Positions 9,758 to 19,687 are shown, counted from the stretch's first letter. The stretch: 64,000 bases of DNA from Bacteroidota bacterium (GCA_024640225.1 JAHEFK010000010.1:18193-82192), one strand, 5' to 3'. Numbers and translations are program-made. The notes: a model not told the origin generated them from the letters alone.

Positions 9758-10900
9758 ATGCTTTTAAAAAATGTGATTGGCCAAGAACATGCTAAAAAAG
9801 GGCTCTTAGATATGTATCAGAGTGGCCATTTGCCGCATGCGCTTTTATTAGTTGGGGAAGAGGGCTATGGGGGCTTGCCATTGGCTTGGGCCTTTATTCA
9901 ATATATTATGTGTGAGCATAAGTTGCCTACAGATGCATGTGGTACTTGCCCAAATTGTTCAAAAATTAGCAAATGGGAGCATGCCGATGTGCATATTTCT
10001 TTTCCAAGCATTAAATTGTCATCCGACAAAAAGAATTTAAGTAAGTATCATATCGATTCCTTTAAAGAGTTTGTAGCTCAAACGTCTTATGGTACTTGTT
10101 ACGATTGGCTTCAATTTATTGATGCAGATAATAAGCAAGGTAATATTTCTAAAGACGAGTGCGATGAGATAATACATCAAATGAGCCTTAAATCGTATGA
10201 AGGCGGGCTTAAAGTGCAAGTGATTTGGCTGCCAGAATATTTAGGAAAAGAGGGTAACCGACTTTTGAAATTAATTGAAGAACCGCCAGCAGATACCTTG
10301 TTTATTTTAATTACGAGTGCTAAAGAAGACGTGATGCCTACCATCGTTTCTCGTACACAACTAGTGCCGTTGGTGCCCATACCGGCCAACTATTTATATG
10401 AAGAGCTTGTACATAAAGGTATTACCGATCCGACAGCAGCAGCTCAAATTGCACAAATCGCCAAAGGTAGTTATGCAGAGGCCTTACATTTAGCCAAACA
10501 ATTAGATAACGATTTATTTGCTGATTTAAGAAATTGGTTTAATGCACTTTTTGCCAAAAAAGGAGCGGATATCATTTCTTTTGTTGAAGAGTATGCTAAA
10601 AAGGGTAGAGAGCAGCAAAAGAATTTTTTACATTATGTAATGACAATATTAGAACAAGCCATTAAAGCGCGCTATATTCCTGAAAGTCATGTAAACTTAC
10701 CTGATGCTGAAAAGCAATTTGTTCTGAAATTAGCGTCCATGCAGCTAGATATGGACCAATTGCAACAAATGATTAAAGAAATAAACGATACACAATATGC
10801 AATAGAACGCAATGCGCATAGTAAAACACAATTGCATGCCTTATCCATTTCCCTTCAATTTATCATTCAAAATAGAAAGTGGATGGGAAATGTTTATTAA
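9758..10900 (+). CDS. holB: DNA polymerase III subunit delta'
   Basis: Delta' is a clamp-loader AAA+ subunit that helps open the sliding clamp. The N-terminus (NVIGQEHAKKGLLDMYQSGH, then LPHALLLVGEEGYG) matches the delta'/tau family. The P-loop is degenerate (GEEGYGG), as expected for the non-hydrolysing delta' subunit. A zinc module with Cys at about 51, 61, 64 and 67 follows. KLIEEPP and SRTQLV near residues 170-210 are the box around sensor 1. The length is 380 residues. holB next to ricT is a widely conserved order, which supports the call. A TACATTTA sequence just upstream could be a weak promoter box. Confidence 0.93.
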   Translation: MLLKNVIGQEHAKKGLLDMYQSGHLPHALLLVGEEGYGGLPLAWAFIQYIMCEHKLPTDACGTCPNCSKISKWEHADVHISFPSIKLSSDKKNLSKYHIDSFKEFVAQTSYGTCYDWLQFIDADNKQGNISKDECDEIIHQMSLKSYEGGLKVQVIWLPEYLGKEGNRLLKLIEEPPADTLFILITSAKEDVMPTIVSRTQLVPLVPIPANYLYEELVHKGITDPTAAAQIAQIAKGSYAEALHLAKQLDNDLFADLRNWFNALFAKKGADIISFVEEYAKKGREQQKNFLHYVMTILEQAIKARYIPESHVNLPDAEKQFVLKLASMQLDMDQLQQMIKEINDTQYAIERNAHSKTQLHALSISLQFIIQNRKWMGNVY

Positions 10901-10923
10901 AGTAAATATTACATATTATTTTG

Positions 10924-10931
10924 TAAATTTG
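10924..10931 (+). promoter_or_regulatory. Candidate -7 promoter box for ricT
   Basis: TAAATTTG matches the Bacteroidota -7 consensus TAnnTTTG exactly, 23 bases after the holB stop. No convincing -33 TTTG lies at the right distance, so this is a prediction from one box only. Confidence 0.4.
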
Positions 10932-11007
10932 TACAAACTAAATTGTTAACATAAAGCCGAGTGATTTGCGTGTCGATGAAGGGTGGCTTCAATATAAATT
11001 AAGAACT

Positions 11008-12369
11008 ATGGGATGTGGAAGTTGTGGAACAGGAACAGATGGAAAACCGGGCGGATGTAAAAGCCACGGATCGTGCAGCACCAGTGGCTGTAATAGAATG
11101 AATGCCTATAATTGGTTAAGTGCATTGCCCTTATCTGATGCGTCAAAACCTTTTCCTATTTTGGAAGTAAGTTTCAGTAATGGGAGTAGAAAGGATTTCT
11201 ATAAAAACAATACCTATCATATTTTTGAAAAAGATCAATGGATCGTTTTAGAAGGAACAGGAGGAATAGATATTGGTCAGGTGAGCTTAACGGGCGAACT
11301 CGTTAAATTGCAATTGAAAAAATACCGTGTTCAAGAAGATGCTGTTGTAAAGCGTGTTTTAAGAGCGGCTACAGCTGAAGATTTGGAATTATATCATGCA
11401 CAAAAAGAAAGAGAAAAAAATATTTTAGTTCGTTCTAGAGCAATCGCTAAGGAATTTAAATTAGAGATGAAGGTTTGCGAGGTAGAGTTACAAGCCGATG
11501 GTAAAAAAGCTACCTTTTTCTATACCGCAGATAGTCGTGTAGATTTTAGAGAACTCATCAAAGTATATGCTACTGATTTTAAAGTAAAGGTAGAAATGCG
11601 ACAAATAGGTGCACGTCAAGAAAGTGCCAAAGTAGGTGGCATTGGATCTTGTGGAAGAGAATTATGTTGCAGCACTTGGCTTACCGATTTCAAGTCAGTG
11701 AATACTAATACTGCTCGCTATCAAAATCTATCTATCAATCAAACAAAATTATCGGGTCAATGTGGCCGTTTGAAATGTTGTTTGAACTATGAATTAGATA
11801 CCTATCTAGATGCGTTGAGTGTATTCCCTGATCACGCAGAGCAAATTGAAACAAAACAAGGAAGAGCCTTTTTACAAAAGAAAGATATCTTTAAAAATCT
11901 TATGTGGTATAGTTTTGCTTCTAGCAATAAACAATATCCAATGACGATTGAGCGTGTAAAAGAAATAGTAGCACTCAATAAAAAAGGCGTTGTGCCAGAT
12001 GAGTTGCAAGCCATAGAGATAGAATCAGCAAGCGAGCGCAAAGGCATTAAATCTGCCGATATGGGCTTTGTGAATGATGTAGGCCAAATAACGCTTAAAG
12101 CTTTAGAGAAGAAGAATAAAAATCATAAGCATAAAAATAATAATAGGCCGGCAACTCCAGGAGGCAATAAACCTCAACAACATGCAGGACCTAATAAGCC
12201 TACTACTGGGAAAGGACCGAACACCTCTAATCAACAGCCTAATCAACAAAAAAGAGGACCTCAAAAACCAAATCCTGCAAGGCAGCCGCAACGACCTCAA
12301 AAATCAGCGACCGCTCCATCAGCACCAGCCGTTGAAAAGGTATCTGGAATTTTCTCAAATGAATCTTAA
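11008..12369 (+). CDS. ricT: PSP1-domain protein, RicT/YaaT family
   Basis: The PSP1 domain occupies roughly residues 110-290. It contains ATFFYTADSRVDFRELIK and the Cys-bearing block GGIGSCGRELCCSTWL, plus LSGQCGRLKCCLNYE, typical of RicT. In Bacillus, RicT works with RicA and RicF in a Fe-S-bound complex that affects RNA processing; whether that role holds here is unknown. The N-terminus is Cys-rich (GCGSCGTG, then further Cys to residue 31). A Lys/Asn/Pro/Gln-rich low-complexity tail covers the last ~90 residues. I chose the ATG at 11008 because the frame opens upstream only through a TTG at 10966 and homologues begin MGCGSC. The gene following holB is a conserved order. Confidence 0.88.
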   Translation: MGCGSCGTGTDGKPGGCKSHGSCSTSGCNRMNAYNWLSALPLSDASKPFPILEVSFSNGSRKDFYKNNTYHIFEKDQWIVLEGTGGIDIGQVSLTGELVKLQLKKYRVQEDAVVKRVLRAATAEDLELYHAQKEREKNILVRSRAIAKEFKLEMKVCEVELQADGKKATFFYTADSRVDFRELIKVYATDFKVKVEMRQIGARQESAKVGGIGSCGRELCCSTWLTDFKSVNTNTARYQNLSINQTKLSGQCGRLKCCLNYELDTYLDALSVFPDHAEQIETKQGRAFLQKKDIFKNLMWYSFASSNKQYPMTIERVKEIVALNKKGVVPDELQAIEIESASERKGIKSADMGFVNDVGQITLKALEKKNKNHKHKNNNRPATPGGNKPQQHAGPNKPTTGKGPNTSNQQPNQQKRGPQKPNPARQPQRPQKSATAPSAPAVEKVSGIFSNES

Positions 12370-12379
12370 AAAAATAAGC

Positions 12380-12405
12380 AAAGCCATAGTTCACTATGGC
12401 TTTTT
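12380..12405 (+). terminator. Rho-independent terminator after ricT
   Basis: A 10-base perfect stem (AAAGCCATAG paired with CTATGGCTTT) has a TTCA loop and a T-run. It stands only 12 bases before the next start codon. Confidence 0.88.
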
Positions 12406-12417
12406 AAATAATCAATT

Positions 12418-12915
12418 ATGCAGTTTATTAAAAGTAGTTTAGTTGTTGTTGTATTCAGTTTTTTATGGGCTTGTTCTTCTACGCCCAATCAACTACGCAA
12501 TTTTATTTGGTTGCAAGGCACATGGGTAGCTAATAAAGATAAAGTGGTAATTATTGAAACTTGGAAAATGCAAAATGACAGTACCATGTTGGGAACTGGG
12601 AAAGTAGTAGCAGAAGGGGATACCACTATTTTTGAACAATTGGCATTAAAGCAGCAACGCAATGGGTTGTTATATTGTGTTCATTTAAACAATAGTGCTG
12701 ACACGCTGCAATTTATATTTACGAGTCAGCAAACCGATGCAAGAGCCGCTTCTTTTCTTTTCCAATCCCTTAATAAAACTGCGAATAGAACTTTTAATAC
12801 ACCCCATCAGATTCGATACGAGCAATTACTAAATGATAAAATGCGGGTGACCATAGAGTATTCAACTGCAACTAATATGAAACCCGAATTGTTTGAGTTT
12901 ACGCAAATACAGTAA
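12418..12915 (+). CDS. Small lipoprotein, DUF6265-like
   Basis: The protein has a 16-residue hydrophobic leader ending in the lipobox FLWAC, so it should be lipid-anchored in the envelope. The 165-residue chain then shows WLQGTWVANKDK, ETWKMQNDSTMLGTGKVV and other features like those of DUF6265-type beta-barrel proteins of unknown function. In some Bacteroidota the gene after ricT is gldH; this product does not look like GldH. It converges on the transporter gene with one base between the stops. Family membership is a guess from the W-G-W / E-W pattern. Confidence 0.6.
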   Translation: MQFIKSSLVVVVFSFLWACSSTPNQLRNFIWLQGTWVANKDKVVIIETWKMQNDSTMLGTGKVVAEGDTTIFEQLALKQQRNGLLYCVHLNNSADTLQFIFTSQQTDARAASFLFQSLNKTANRTFNTPHQIRYEQLLNDKMRVTIEYSTATNMKPELFEFTQIQ

Positions 12916-12916
12916 G

Positions 12917-14785
12917 TTACGATTTCGCAATAAAGACGGGTATATCTATAAGGTGTCGCACTTGATTGATCGTTTCACCGTACAAATAATCATGCAGCCC
13001 TTTGTGCCCGTGACTTCCAAGTATTAATAAATCAGGTTGCGTTTCTTTTACAATACGTACAATTTCTTGAACACGTTTATTGTATCCTAAAACAGCAGAT
13101 GTAGTATAACCACGCTCTTCGAAGAATCGTGCATACTCTTGTAAAATAGCTTTATCTCGAATTGTTTCTTCGTCGTGTGCATTATTGCCCAACAATCGTG
13201 CCGATGCACTTTCAACTATATGAATCAAAACTATGTGTGTGCCATTAGGCGCTAAGCGTAAGGCATGGGTAATACTATTGCGATCGGTATCGGTATAGTC
13301 TAATGCGATGGCAATTTTATGGAATGCATTAAATGTTGTTTGTAGATTAGGCAAATCAATTGTAGGATGTATAAAGGGTTTGCTTTGTATTTTTTTAGCA
13401 ATCAATGGGTAGATGATGGTATAAATCAATAAGCCTACTATAAGTACTTCCATACTCACAATAAGTAATTTAATCCCTAGTGATGTACTGTTGGTCATCC
13501 ACTCATCTGCGGTAGCAAATACTAATTTTAAATTGAGCGAAACAATAATGCCTGCTACTATCCAACCAATAACTTGAGTCGATTTTTTAATGGTAAACAT
13601 GCCCATTTCTTTTTTATCACTCACAAAATGGAGGAGTGGTATAACTGCAAAGGCTAATTGCATACTCAGTAAAACTTGACTAAATACTAAGAGCCGATCA
13701 GCTGCTGCTTCGCCCGCTATGAGCAATACCAATAGTGTAGGCACGATAGCTATTAAACGGGTAGCAATTCTTCGCATCCATGGATTAATGCGCAGCGATA
13801 AATAACCCTCCATCACAATCTGTCCAGCTAAGGTGCCTGTTATGGTAGAGCTTTGTCCAGCCGCAATCAAGGCAATAGCAAATAAATGGGGTGCCCATTT
13901 GTTTCCTAAAATTGGGGCAAGAAGTTGGTGTGCTTCCGATAAAGAGGCCACTTGTTGGTTTCCCGTAGTATGAAAAGTACTTGCTGCTAAAATTAAAATG
14001 GCTGCATTTACAAAAAAAGCAATATTCAAGGCAATGGTACTATCCCATAAATTATATTTCAATGCTTTTTTAATAGCCACTTCGTTACGTTCTATTTTTC
14101 TAGTTTGTACTAAAGCAGAATGCAAGTATAAGTTATGCGGCATAACCGTTGCTCCAATGATTCCAATAGCTATATAAAGAGCCGCCTGATTGGGTAGTTT
14201 AGGGTTTAAGCCTTTAGCTACCTCCAACATGTTAGGTTGAGCAAACACTAATTCTATTAAAAAGCATATGCTGATAATGCCGACTAATCCAATAATAAAA
14301 GCTTCCATTTTTCGAATACCTAAACGTTGCAAGTACATCAGTAAGAAGGTGTCTAAAATGGTTATGCAAACGCCTACCAATAAAGGGATGCCTAATAATA
14401 GTTGTAAACCAATAGCCATACCCAATACTTCAGCTAAATCACAGGCAGCAATAGCTAATTCAGCAAAAATATACAGTATGAAATTTATGGGTTTGGGATA
14501 ACACAAACGATTGCATTGTGCTAAATCGAGCTGACGGACAACTCCCAAGCGCGCGCTCAAGGTTTGTAATAGCAGCGCCATCAAATTACTCATTAATAAA
14601 ACCCAAATTAAGGCATAACCAAATTGGCTGCCACCGGCTAAATCAGTTGCCCAATTGCCGGGGTCCATATAGCCTACACTCACCAAATAAGCCGGACCAA
14701 AGAAGGCTGCAATTCTGCGCCATCCCTTCTTAGATTTTGATATTTCAACACTTTCGTGTACTTCACTGAGCGATTGATGTGGCAT
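12917..14785 (-). CDS. Nramp divalent-metal transporter fused to a universal stress protein domain
   Basis: The first ~450 residues are an Nramp (MntH) proton-coupled Mn2+/Fe2+ importer. The metal-binding TM1 motif DPGN is at residues 41-44 and the TM6 motif MPH at about 215-217, with eleven or so membrane helices. The chain continues past the usual ~420 residues into a cytoplasmic UspA-type domain (about 490-622). This begins KIAIALDYTDTDRNSITHAL and carries the nucleotide-binding pattern G-x2-G-x9-G at about 589-603. The last Gly is followed by Glu, where ATP-binding Usp proteins have Ser or Thr. The fusion suggests that uptake is sensed or gated by a nucleotide or stress signal, which is inference. 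The gene is divergent from trpS. Confidence 0.93.
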   Translation of the reverse strand: MPHQSLSEVHESVEISKSKKGWRRIAAFFGPAYLVSVGYMDPGNWATDLAGGSQFGYALIWVLLMSNLMALLLQTLSARLGVVRQLDLAQCNRLCYPKPINFILYIFAELAIAACDLAEVLGMAIGLQLLLGIPLLVGVCITILDTFLLMYLQRLGIRKMEAFIIGLVGIISICFLIELVFAQPNMLEVAKGLNPKLPNQAALYIAIGIIGATVMPHNLYLHSALVQTRKIERNEVAIKKALKYNLWDSTIALNIAFFVNAAILILAASTFHTTGNQQVASLSEAHQLLAPILGNKWAPHLFAIALIAAGQSSTITGTLAGQIVMEGYLSLRINPWMRRIATRLIAIVPTLLVLLIAGEAAADRLLVFSQVLLSMQLAFAVIPLLHFVSDKKEMGMFTIKKSTQVIGWIVAGIIVSLNLKLVFATADEWMTNSTSLGIKLLIVSMEVLIVGLLIYTIIYPLIAKKIQSKPFIHPTIDLPNLQTTFNAFHKIAIALDYTDTDRNSITHALRLAPNGTHIVLIHIVESASARLLGNNAHDEETIRDKAILQEYARFFEERGYTTSAVLGYNKRVQEIVRIVKETQPDLLILGSHGHKGLHDYLYGETINQVRHLIDIPVFIAKS

Positions 14786-14920
14786 AGGGTAGCTGTAATT
14801 AGATGCTTAAAGTTACAACTTCCCAAATATTTTTAGTTAATAATAAATTTTTCCTTAGAAGTAAGTTATAAACATTGGTTTTTGTATCTTGTAGCATCAT
14901 TTATAATATAGGTAATAGGC

Positions 14921-15919
14921 ATGTCAAAGCAGATTGTAGTTAGTGGAATCCGTTCTACTGGTTTTTTACATTTAGGAAATTATTTTGGTGCAATTCATAA
15001 TTATGTGAAGATGCAAAATGATTATAATTGTTATTTTTTCGTTGCCGATTATCATTCCCTAACAACGCATCCCGATCCTAAAGATTTAAAACAACATGTG
15101 TTTCGAGTAGCTGCAGAAAATATAGCTAGTGGTTTAGATCCTGAAAAGGTGGCTTTGTATGTGCAAAGCGATGTGCCTGAAATTTTAGAACTTTATTTTT
15201 TACTCAATACTTTAACCTATAAAGGAGAGCTTGAAAAGGTGCCCACTTTCAAAGAGAAGGTGCGCTCTCAGCCAGAAAATGTGAATGCTGGACTATTAAC
15301 CTATCCGGTGTTGATGGCGGCTGATATTCTTATACATAGAGCCGTTAAAGTGCCTGTAGGTAAAGATCAAGAACAACATTTAGAAATGGCACGAAATATG
15401 GCCAATCGTTTTAATAATCGATATGGTGAGTTGTTTCCAGAGCCATATCCATTCAATTTTGGAAGTGAATTAATCAAAGTGCCTAGTTTAGATGGTAATG
15501 GTAAAATGAGTAAAAGTGAAAATATAAACGCTACTATTTACTTAGCCGATGATGATGAAACGATTCGTAAAAAAACGATGAAAGCTAAATCAGGCTTATC
15601 GCCAGAGCAGCCTAATAGTTCTATGACGGATGATATTCAAAATCTTTTTTCATTGATGCGTTTGATGACCGACGAAATCATTGTTGCCCAATATGAAGCT
15701 GCTTATGCCGATTGTAGTATACGTTTTGGAGATATGAAAAAACAATTAGCAGAAGACATGATTCGTTTTGTAGCTCCTATTAGAGAGCGTGCAGCGGATT
15801 TGCAAAAAGATGAAGTGCGTTTGCAACGCATATTAAAAGAAGGGGCAGAAAAGGCGCGTGCAAGTGCTAGTGAAACCCTAAAAGCAACTAGGAAATTAAT
15901 CGGCATCAACTACTATTAA
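14921..15919 (+). CDS. trpS: Tryptophan--tRNA ligase
   Basis: This class I aminoacyl-tRNA synthetase charges tRNA-Trp. The HIGH-type motif is HLGNYFGA near residue 17 and the KMSKS motif is GKMSKSEN near 195. The block VPVGKDQEQHLEMARNMANRFN is typical of bacterial TrpRS. The 332-residue length is standard. The next gene follows after 25 bases. Confidence 0.97.
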   Translation: MSKQIVVSGIRSTGFLHLGNYFGAIHNYVKMQNDYNCYFFVADYHSLTTHPDPKDLKQHVFRVAAENIASGLDPEKVALYVQSDVPEILELYFLLNTLTYKGELEKVPTFKEKVRSQPENVNAGLLTYPVLMAADILIHRAVKVPVGKDQEQHLEMARNMANRFNNRYGELFPEPYPFNFGSELIKVPSLDGNGKMSKSENINATIYLADDDETIRKKTMKAKSGLSPEQPNSSMTDDIQNLFSLMRLMTDEIIVAQYEAAYADCSIRFGDMKKQLAEDMIRFVAPIRERAADLQKDEVRLQRILKEGAEKARASASETLKATRKLIGINYY

Positions 15920-15944
15920 ACAATTATATAAGTATAAAGAGGAC

Positions 15945-16580
15945 ATGGCAAAGAAATCCAAAATAAAACACATTGCAATTGCAGGAAATATTGGTGCAGG
16001 TAAAACAACCTTGACGAAAATGTTGGCTAAACATTTTAAATGGGAGCCGCATTTTGAAGATGTAGATCACAATCCTTACTTAGCCGACTTCTACGAAGAC
16101 ATGCACCGATGGTCGTTCAATTTACAAGTGTATTTCTTAAATAGCCGCTTGCAACAATTGTTAGAAATTAGAAAAGGTGCGGAAACGGTTATTCAAGATA
16201 GAACCATTTATGAAGATGCGTTTATATTCGCTCCTAATCTTCATGATATGGGATTAATGACGCAGCGCGATTTTGATAATTATGCTAAATTTTTCAGTAC
16301 CATTCAGCAAATGGTGAGCGCGCCTGATTTGCTAATATATTTGAAAGCGGGTATTCCTAAACTGGTTGATCAAATTCAGAAAAGGGGTAGAGATTACGAA
16401 GAGAATATTCGTTTAGATTATTTAAAACGATTGAATGCCTATTACGATAAGTGGATTGCTGATTATAAAGATGGTCCGCTGTTAGTGGTAGAAGTTGACA
16501 ACATGGATTTCGCAGAAAATGAAGAAGACTTTGCAAAGATTGTTAGTAAAATAAATGCACAAATTAATGGCTTATTTTAG
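15945..16580 (+). CDS. Deoxynucleoside kinase
   Basis: The protein belongs to the dNK family, which phosphorylates deoxynucleosides in salvage. The P-loop GNIGAGKTTLTKML is at about residues 14-27. The DRTIYEDAFIFA block near 85 corresponds to the catalytic E/D-R-S motif region, and KRGRDYEENI near 145 to the lid. The length is 211 residues, as in small bacterial dAdo/dGuo kinases. The preferred base cannot be told from sequence. The gene lies between trpS and a DUF5686 gene in one direction with short gaps. Confidence 0.9.
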   Translation: MAKKSKIKHIAIAGNIGAGKTTLTKMLAKHFKWEPHFEDVDHNPYLADFYEDMHRWSFNLQVYFLNSRLQQLLEIRKGAETVIQDRTIYEDAFIFAPNLHDMGLMTQRDFDNYAKFFSTIQQMVSAPDLLIYLKAGIPKLVDQIQKRGRDYEENIRLDYLKRLNAYYDKWIADYKDGPLLVVEVDNMDFAENEEDFAKIVSKINAQINGLF

Positions 16581-16596
16581 TTAATTCTATTATCCA

Positions 16597-19155
16597 ATGC
16601 GTTACGGCTTAGCAGTTCTTTTGTTGTTTCAATTTCAAATTTGTTGTGCGATTGTTTTTAAAGGAACGGTAAAAGATACTTATGGCAATCCTTTGCCCTA
16701 TGCTACCATATACCTAAAAAATAATCATGCAATTAGTGCTGCTGCTAATAAAGAAGGTGCCTTTCAATTGGACTTGCCTCTGGGTAGACAAGAATTAATT
16801 TGTCAATACATTGGTTATCAAGTATACACTAAAACCATTGATGTTACAGCAGAAAGTGCTACAGAATTGAATCTTGTTTTACAAGAACAACAATATCAAA
16901 TGAAGGAAGTGCTCATAAAGAAAAGCAAGGAAGATCCTGCTTACGAAATTATGAGAAAAGCGATTGATCAACGTGCACATCATTTGAAACAATATCAATC
17001 CTTCCAGACCGATATCTATTTAAAGGGGGCTATTAGAAATCGATCGACTCCAGATTATGAAAAGCTTAAGGCATTCACAGGAAATATTGCCCCGTCTGCC
17101 AAAAAGAAAAAAGAAGATAGTACTGACTTGGCATCTATGAAAGGTATTTTATACCTCTGTGAAGAGGATGCTACTTATTATCTAAAACGGCCTAAAGATT
17201 TTTTGCACGTACGTGCCGTAAGAGAAAGTGGTAATCCTAATGGATTAGGTGTGGCAAGGTTTCCAGCCGTGCTCAATTTTTATGAAAACATCATTAATAT
17301 AAATCCTGAAGGTAATCCTCGTGGTTTTATTTCCCCTGTTAGCAAGCAAGCAATGCTCTATTACAAGTATAAGCTGATTGGTTCTTTTTCACAGCATGGT
17401 CACGAGATTTTTAAAATTAAAGTGATACCTAAAAATGATGCTACGCCAAGTTTTGCCGGTACAATTTATATAGTTGATAGTGAATTTGCAATTCATAGTA
17501 TCGATGTGTATTTAACACAAAAGCAAACACTCAATGTTTTAGATACCTTGGGTGTGCAACAACAGTATGTTGAAGATGAATCGGGCAATTGGATTGTACA
17601 AAGTCAAATGTATTTTGCCACCGTATCTATATTAAGTTTTGATATTTTAGCGAGCTTTAATACGGTATACAGCAATCAAAAAGTAAACCCTGCGTTGCCA
17701 GATTCATTATTTTCACAAAGATTAATAACGGCTTATGAAAAACAAGCAACTAAAAAGGATACGAGTTATTGGTCGAACAACAGACCAATTCCCTTAGTAG
17801 AAGATGAGCGACGTGATTTTATAAAAAAAGATAGTATACGCATTGCGCTTAGTAATCCAAGATACATAGATTCTATGCGTAAGAAATATAATAGAATAAG
17901 CAGTGGAGCTGTGCTAATGACAGGTATTAATTATAGTGATTCCAATTATAAAAACACCATCCAAATTAGTCCTATAGTATTTAGTACACAGTTTAATACC
18001 GTAGAAGGGCTTAATTTTTCACCTAAAATTAAATGGATTCATACGATAGATTCCAATGCTATACGTCTTAGTGAGACCGCAATACGTTATGGTTTTTCTA
18101 ATAAAACCTATCAAGCGATGACTCGTTTAGAATGGCTTTGGAAAGATAAAAATTGGTATGGTAAATTTTTAAAATTTGGTTTAGAAGCTGGGCAATACAT
18201 GGTGCAGTTCAATAGTGAATCGCCGGTATCCATTGATTATAATACAGCAAGCTCACTTTCCGATGCGCATAATTATTTGAAATTGTATCAACGCGGTATT
18301 TTGCGTGGCTATACCGAGCGCAATTTTGCTAATGGTTGCAACCTTACGATGTCTGTTGCTTATCATCAACGCACATTTGTTGAAAATTATAGTGCTACTC
18401 CTTTTACTTGGAATAAAGATGTACCCAATCAGTACACCGCCAACACACCGTTGAATGAGCTAACGAAAGATTTAAACAATCATGATGCTTTTATAATTGA
18501 CATAAAGGCCAACTATCGACCAGGTATTCGTTATATTCAATATCCAGATAAGCACTTGCCGGTGCGAAGCAATTGGCCTTTATTTTCACTGCAGTACACC
18601 AAAGCTATACCTGGTATTGGTCAAAGCAGTATGCAATATGATAAATTGAAATTGAGTATTTCGGATGTGGTTTCTTTAAAAATGGCTGGTTCCTTTGATT
18701 ATATTTTACACGTAGGAGGCTTTATTAATAAGGAACAAATTTCATTCCCCGATTGTTTTCATATCCTAGGTAATCAGTACAATCTTACACCTTCTTATAG
18801 TAATACGTTTCAATTGGCGCCTTATTATTTGTATAGTCATGCTGCTACTTCTTTTGCAGAACTTCATTTGTCGTATTACTTAAAAGGATTTCTAACAAAC
18901 AAAATCCCTTTATTTAATCGTTTGCAATGGTATTTGGTTACGGGTGTTAATGCTCTATATATTAAAGAAGATCAGCACTATACAGAAGCCTTTGTGGGGG
19001 TAGATAATTTGGGTTGGGGACTCGTACGCTTTTTGCGTATCGATTATGTGCAAAGTAGAGATGCTCAAAATCATGTTAATAGTGGTATTCGTTTTGGATT
19101 GAATTTGAATGCTTTGTCACCCAATGTAGCACCTGCAAGAAAAGGGGAGTGGTAA
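16597..19155 (+). CDS. DUF5686 / carboxypeptidase-like regulatory domain outer-membrane protein
   Basis: After a signal peptide (about 1-18) comes a carboxypeptidase-regulatory-like beta domain (about 19-105: KGTVKDTYGNPLPYATIYLKNN, LICQYIGYQVYTKTI, LNLVLQEQQYQMKEV). This is the module also seen at the start of SusC proteins. The remaining ~740 residues match DUF5686, a family of large Bacteroidota proteins predicted to form an outer-membrane barrel. No TonB plug domain is present. The role is unknown; export or lipid-related functions have been proposed for such proteins without proof I can cite. The length of 852 is normal for the family. Confidence 0.85.
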   Translation: MRYGLAVLLLFQFQICCAIVFKGTVKDTYGNPLPYATIYLKNNHAISAAANKEGAFQLDLPLGRQELICQYIGYQVYTKTIDVTAESATELNLVLQEQQYQMKEVLIKKSKEDPAYEIMRKAIDQRAHHLKQYQSFQTDIYLKGAIRNRSTPDYEKLKAFTGNIAPSAKKKKEDSTDLASMKGILYLCEEDATYYLKRPKDFLHVRAVRESGNPNGLGVARFPAVLNFYENIININPEGNPRGFISPVSKQAMLYYKYKLIGSFSQHGHEIFKIKVIPKNDATPSFAGTIYIVDSEFAIHSIDVYLTQKQTLNVLDTLGVQQQYVEDESGNWIVQSQMYFATVSILSFDILASFNTVYSNQKVNPALPDSLFSQRLITAYEKQATKKDTSYWSNNRPIPLVEDERRDFIKKDSIRIALSNPRYIDSMRKKYNRISSGAVLMTGINYSDSNYKNTIQISPIVFSTQFNTVEGLNFSPKIKWIHTIDSNAIRLSETAIRYGFSNKTYQAMTRLEWLWKDKNWYGKFLKFGLEAGQYMVQFNSESPVSIDYNTASSLSDAHNYLKLYQRGILRGYTERNFANGCNLTMSVAYHQRTFVENYSATPFTWNKDVPNQYTANTPLNELTKDLNNHDAFIIDIKANYRPGIRYIQYPDKHLPVRSNWPLFSLQYTKAIPGIGQSSMQYDKLKLSISDVVSLKMAGSFDYILHVGGFINKEQISFPDCFHILGNQYNLTPSYSNTFQLAPYYLYSHAATSFAELHLSYYLKGFLTNKIPLFNRLQWYLVTGVNALYIKEDQHYTEAFVGVDNLGWGLVRFLRIDYVQSRDAQNHVNSGIRFGLNLNALSPNVAPARKGEW

Positions 19156-19225
19156 TTTTTATACTTAGCTATTTGTTTTTATAAATTTTATTTTTTAAAT
19201 TTAGTAAACCAAAAAAAATAAAACT

Positions 19226-19600
19226 ATGAAAATTGTAAACTTACTAGTACGTATTTTATTCGGCGCAGCATTCGTTGCATTTGGATTAAATTTCTTTTTG
19301 CATTACATGCCAACGCCACCTATGGAAGGCGCTCCCTTAGATTTCATGATGGGTGTTTCTAAAGCAGGCTATTTTATGCCACTTTTAGGCGCTACGCAAT
19401 TAGTTTGTGGTTTATTGATTTTAATTAATAAATGGCAAGCATTAGCTACTATTATAATTTTCCCAGTAGTGCTTCATATTGTCTTATTTCATGCTTCTAT
19501 TGAACCTAAAGGATTGCCTATGGCACTCGTTTTCTTAGCAATGAACTTAGTTTTAGCTAATGCTAATAAAGAAAAGTACAAACCTTTATTAAAAGCCTAG
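19226..19600 (+). CDS. Small DoxX-like membrane protein
   Basis: The 124-residue protein has four predicted membrane helices (about 5-25, 45-65, 72-90, 97-116). It has a DoxX-like layout: LVRILFGAAFVAFGLNFF, then the Gly-rich MPLLGATQLVCGLLILIN. The function is unknown. It is likely monocistronic, because a hairpin terminator follows. A TAAATTTA sequence upstream could be its promoter box. Confidence 0.7.
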   Translation: MKIVNLLVRILFGAAFVAFGLNFFLHYMPTPPMEGAPLDFMMGVSKAGYFMPLLGATQLVCGLLILINKWQALATIIIFPVVLHIVLFHASIEPKGLPMALVFLAMNLVLANANKEKYKPLLKA

Positions 19601-19621
19601 TTATTAGGGCTTCATACTATG

Positions 19622-19649
19622 AAAGCGCTGCTTAGGCAGCGCTTTTTTT
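19622..19649 (+). terminator. Rho-independent terminator after the DoxX-like gene
   Basis: A strong GC-containing 10-base stem (AAAGCGCTGC paired with GCAGCGCTTT), TTAG loop and seven T residues. It isolates the umu operon from upstream transcription. Confidence 0.92.
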
Positions 19650-19687
19650 GTGTATAAGTATTTGTTGTCTTTTAGGCATAGAAATTT

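Noticed and set aside
12182..12442. 86-residue open frame overlapping the ricT tail
   Set aside because: It is a frame shadow of the low-complexity Lys/Pro/Gln tail of ricT and runs through the terminator.
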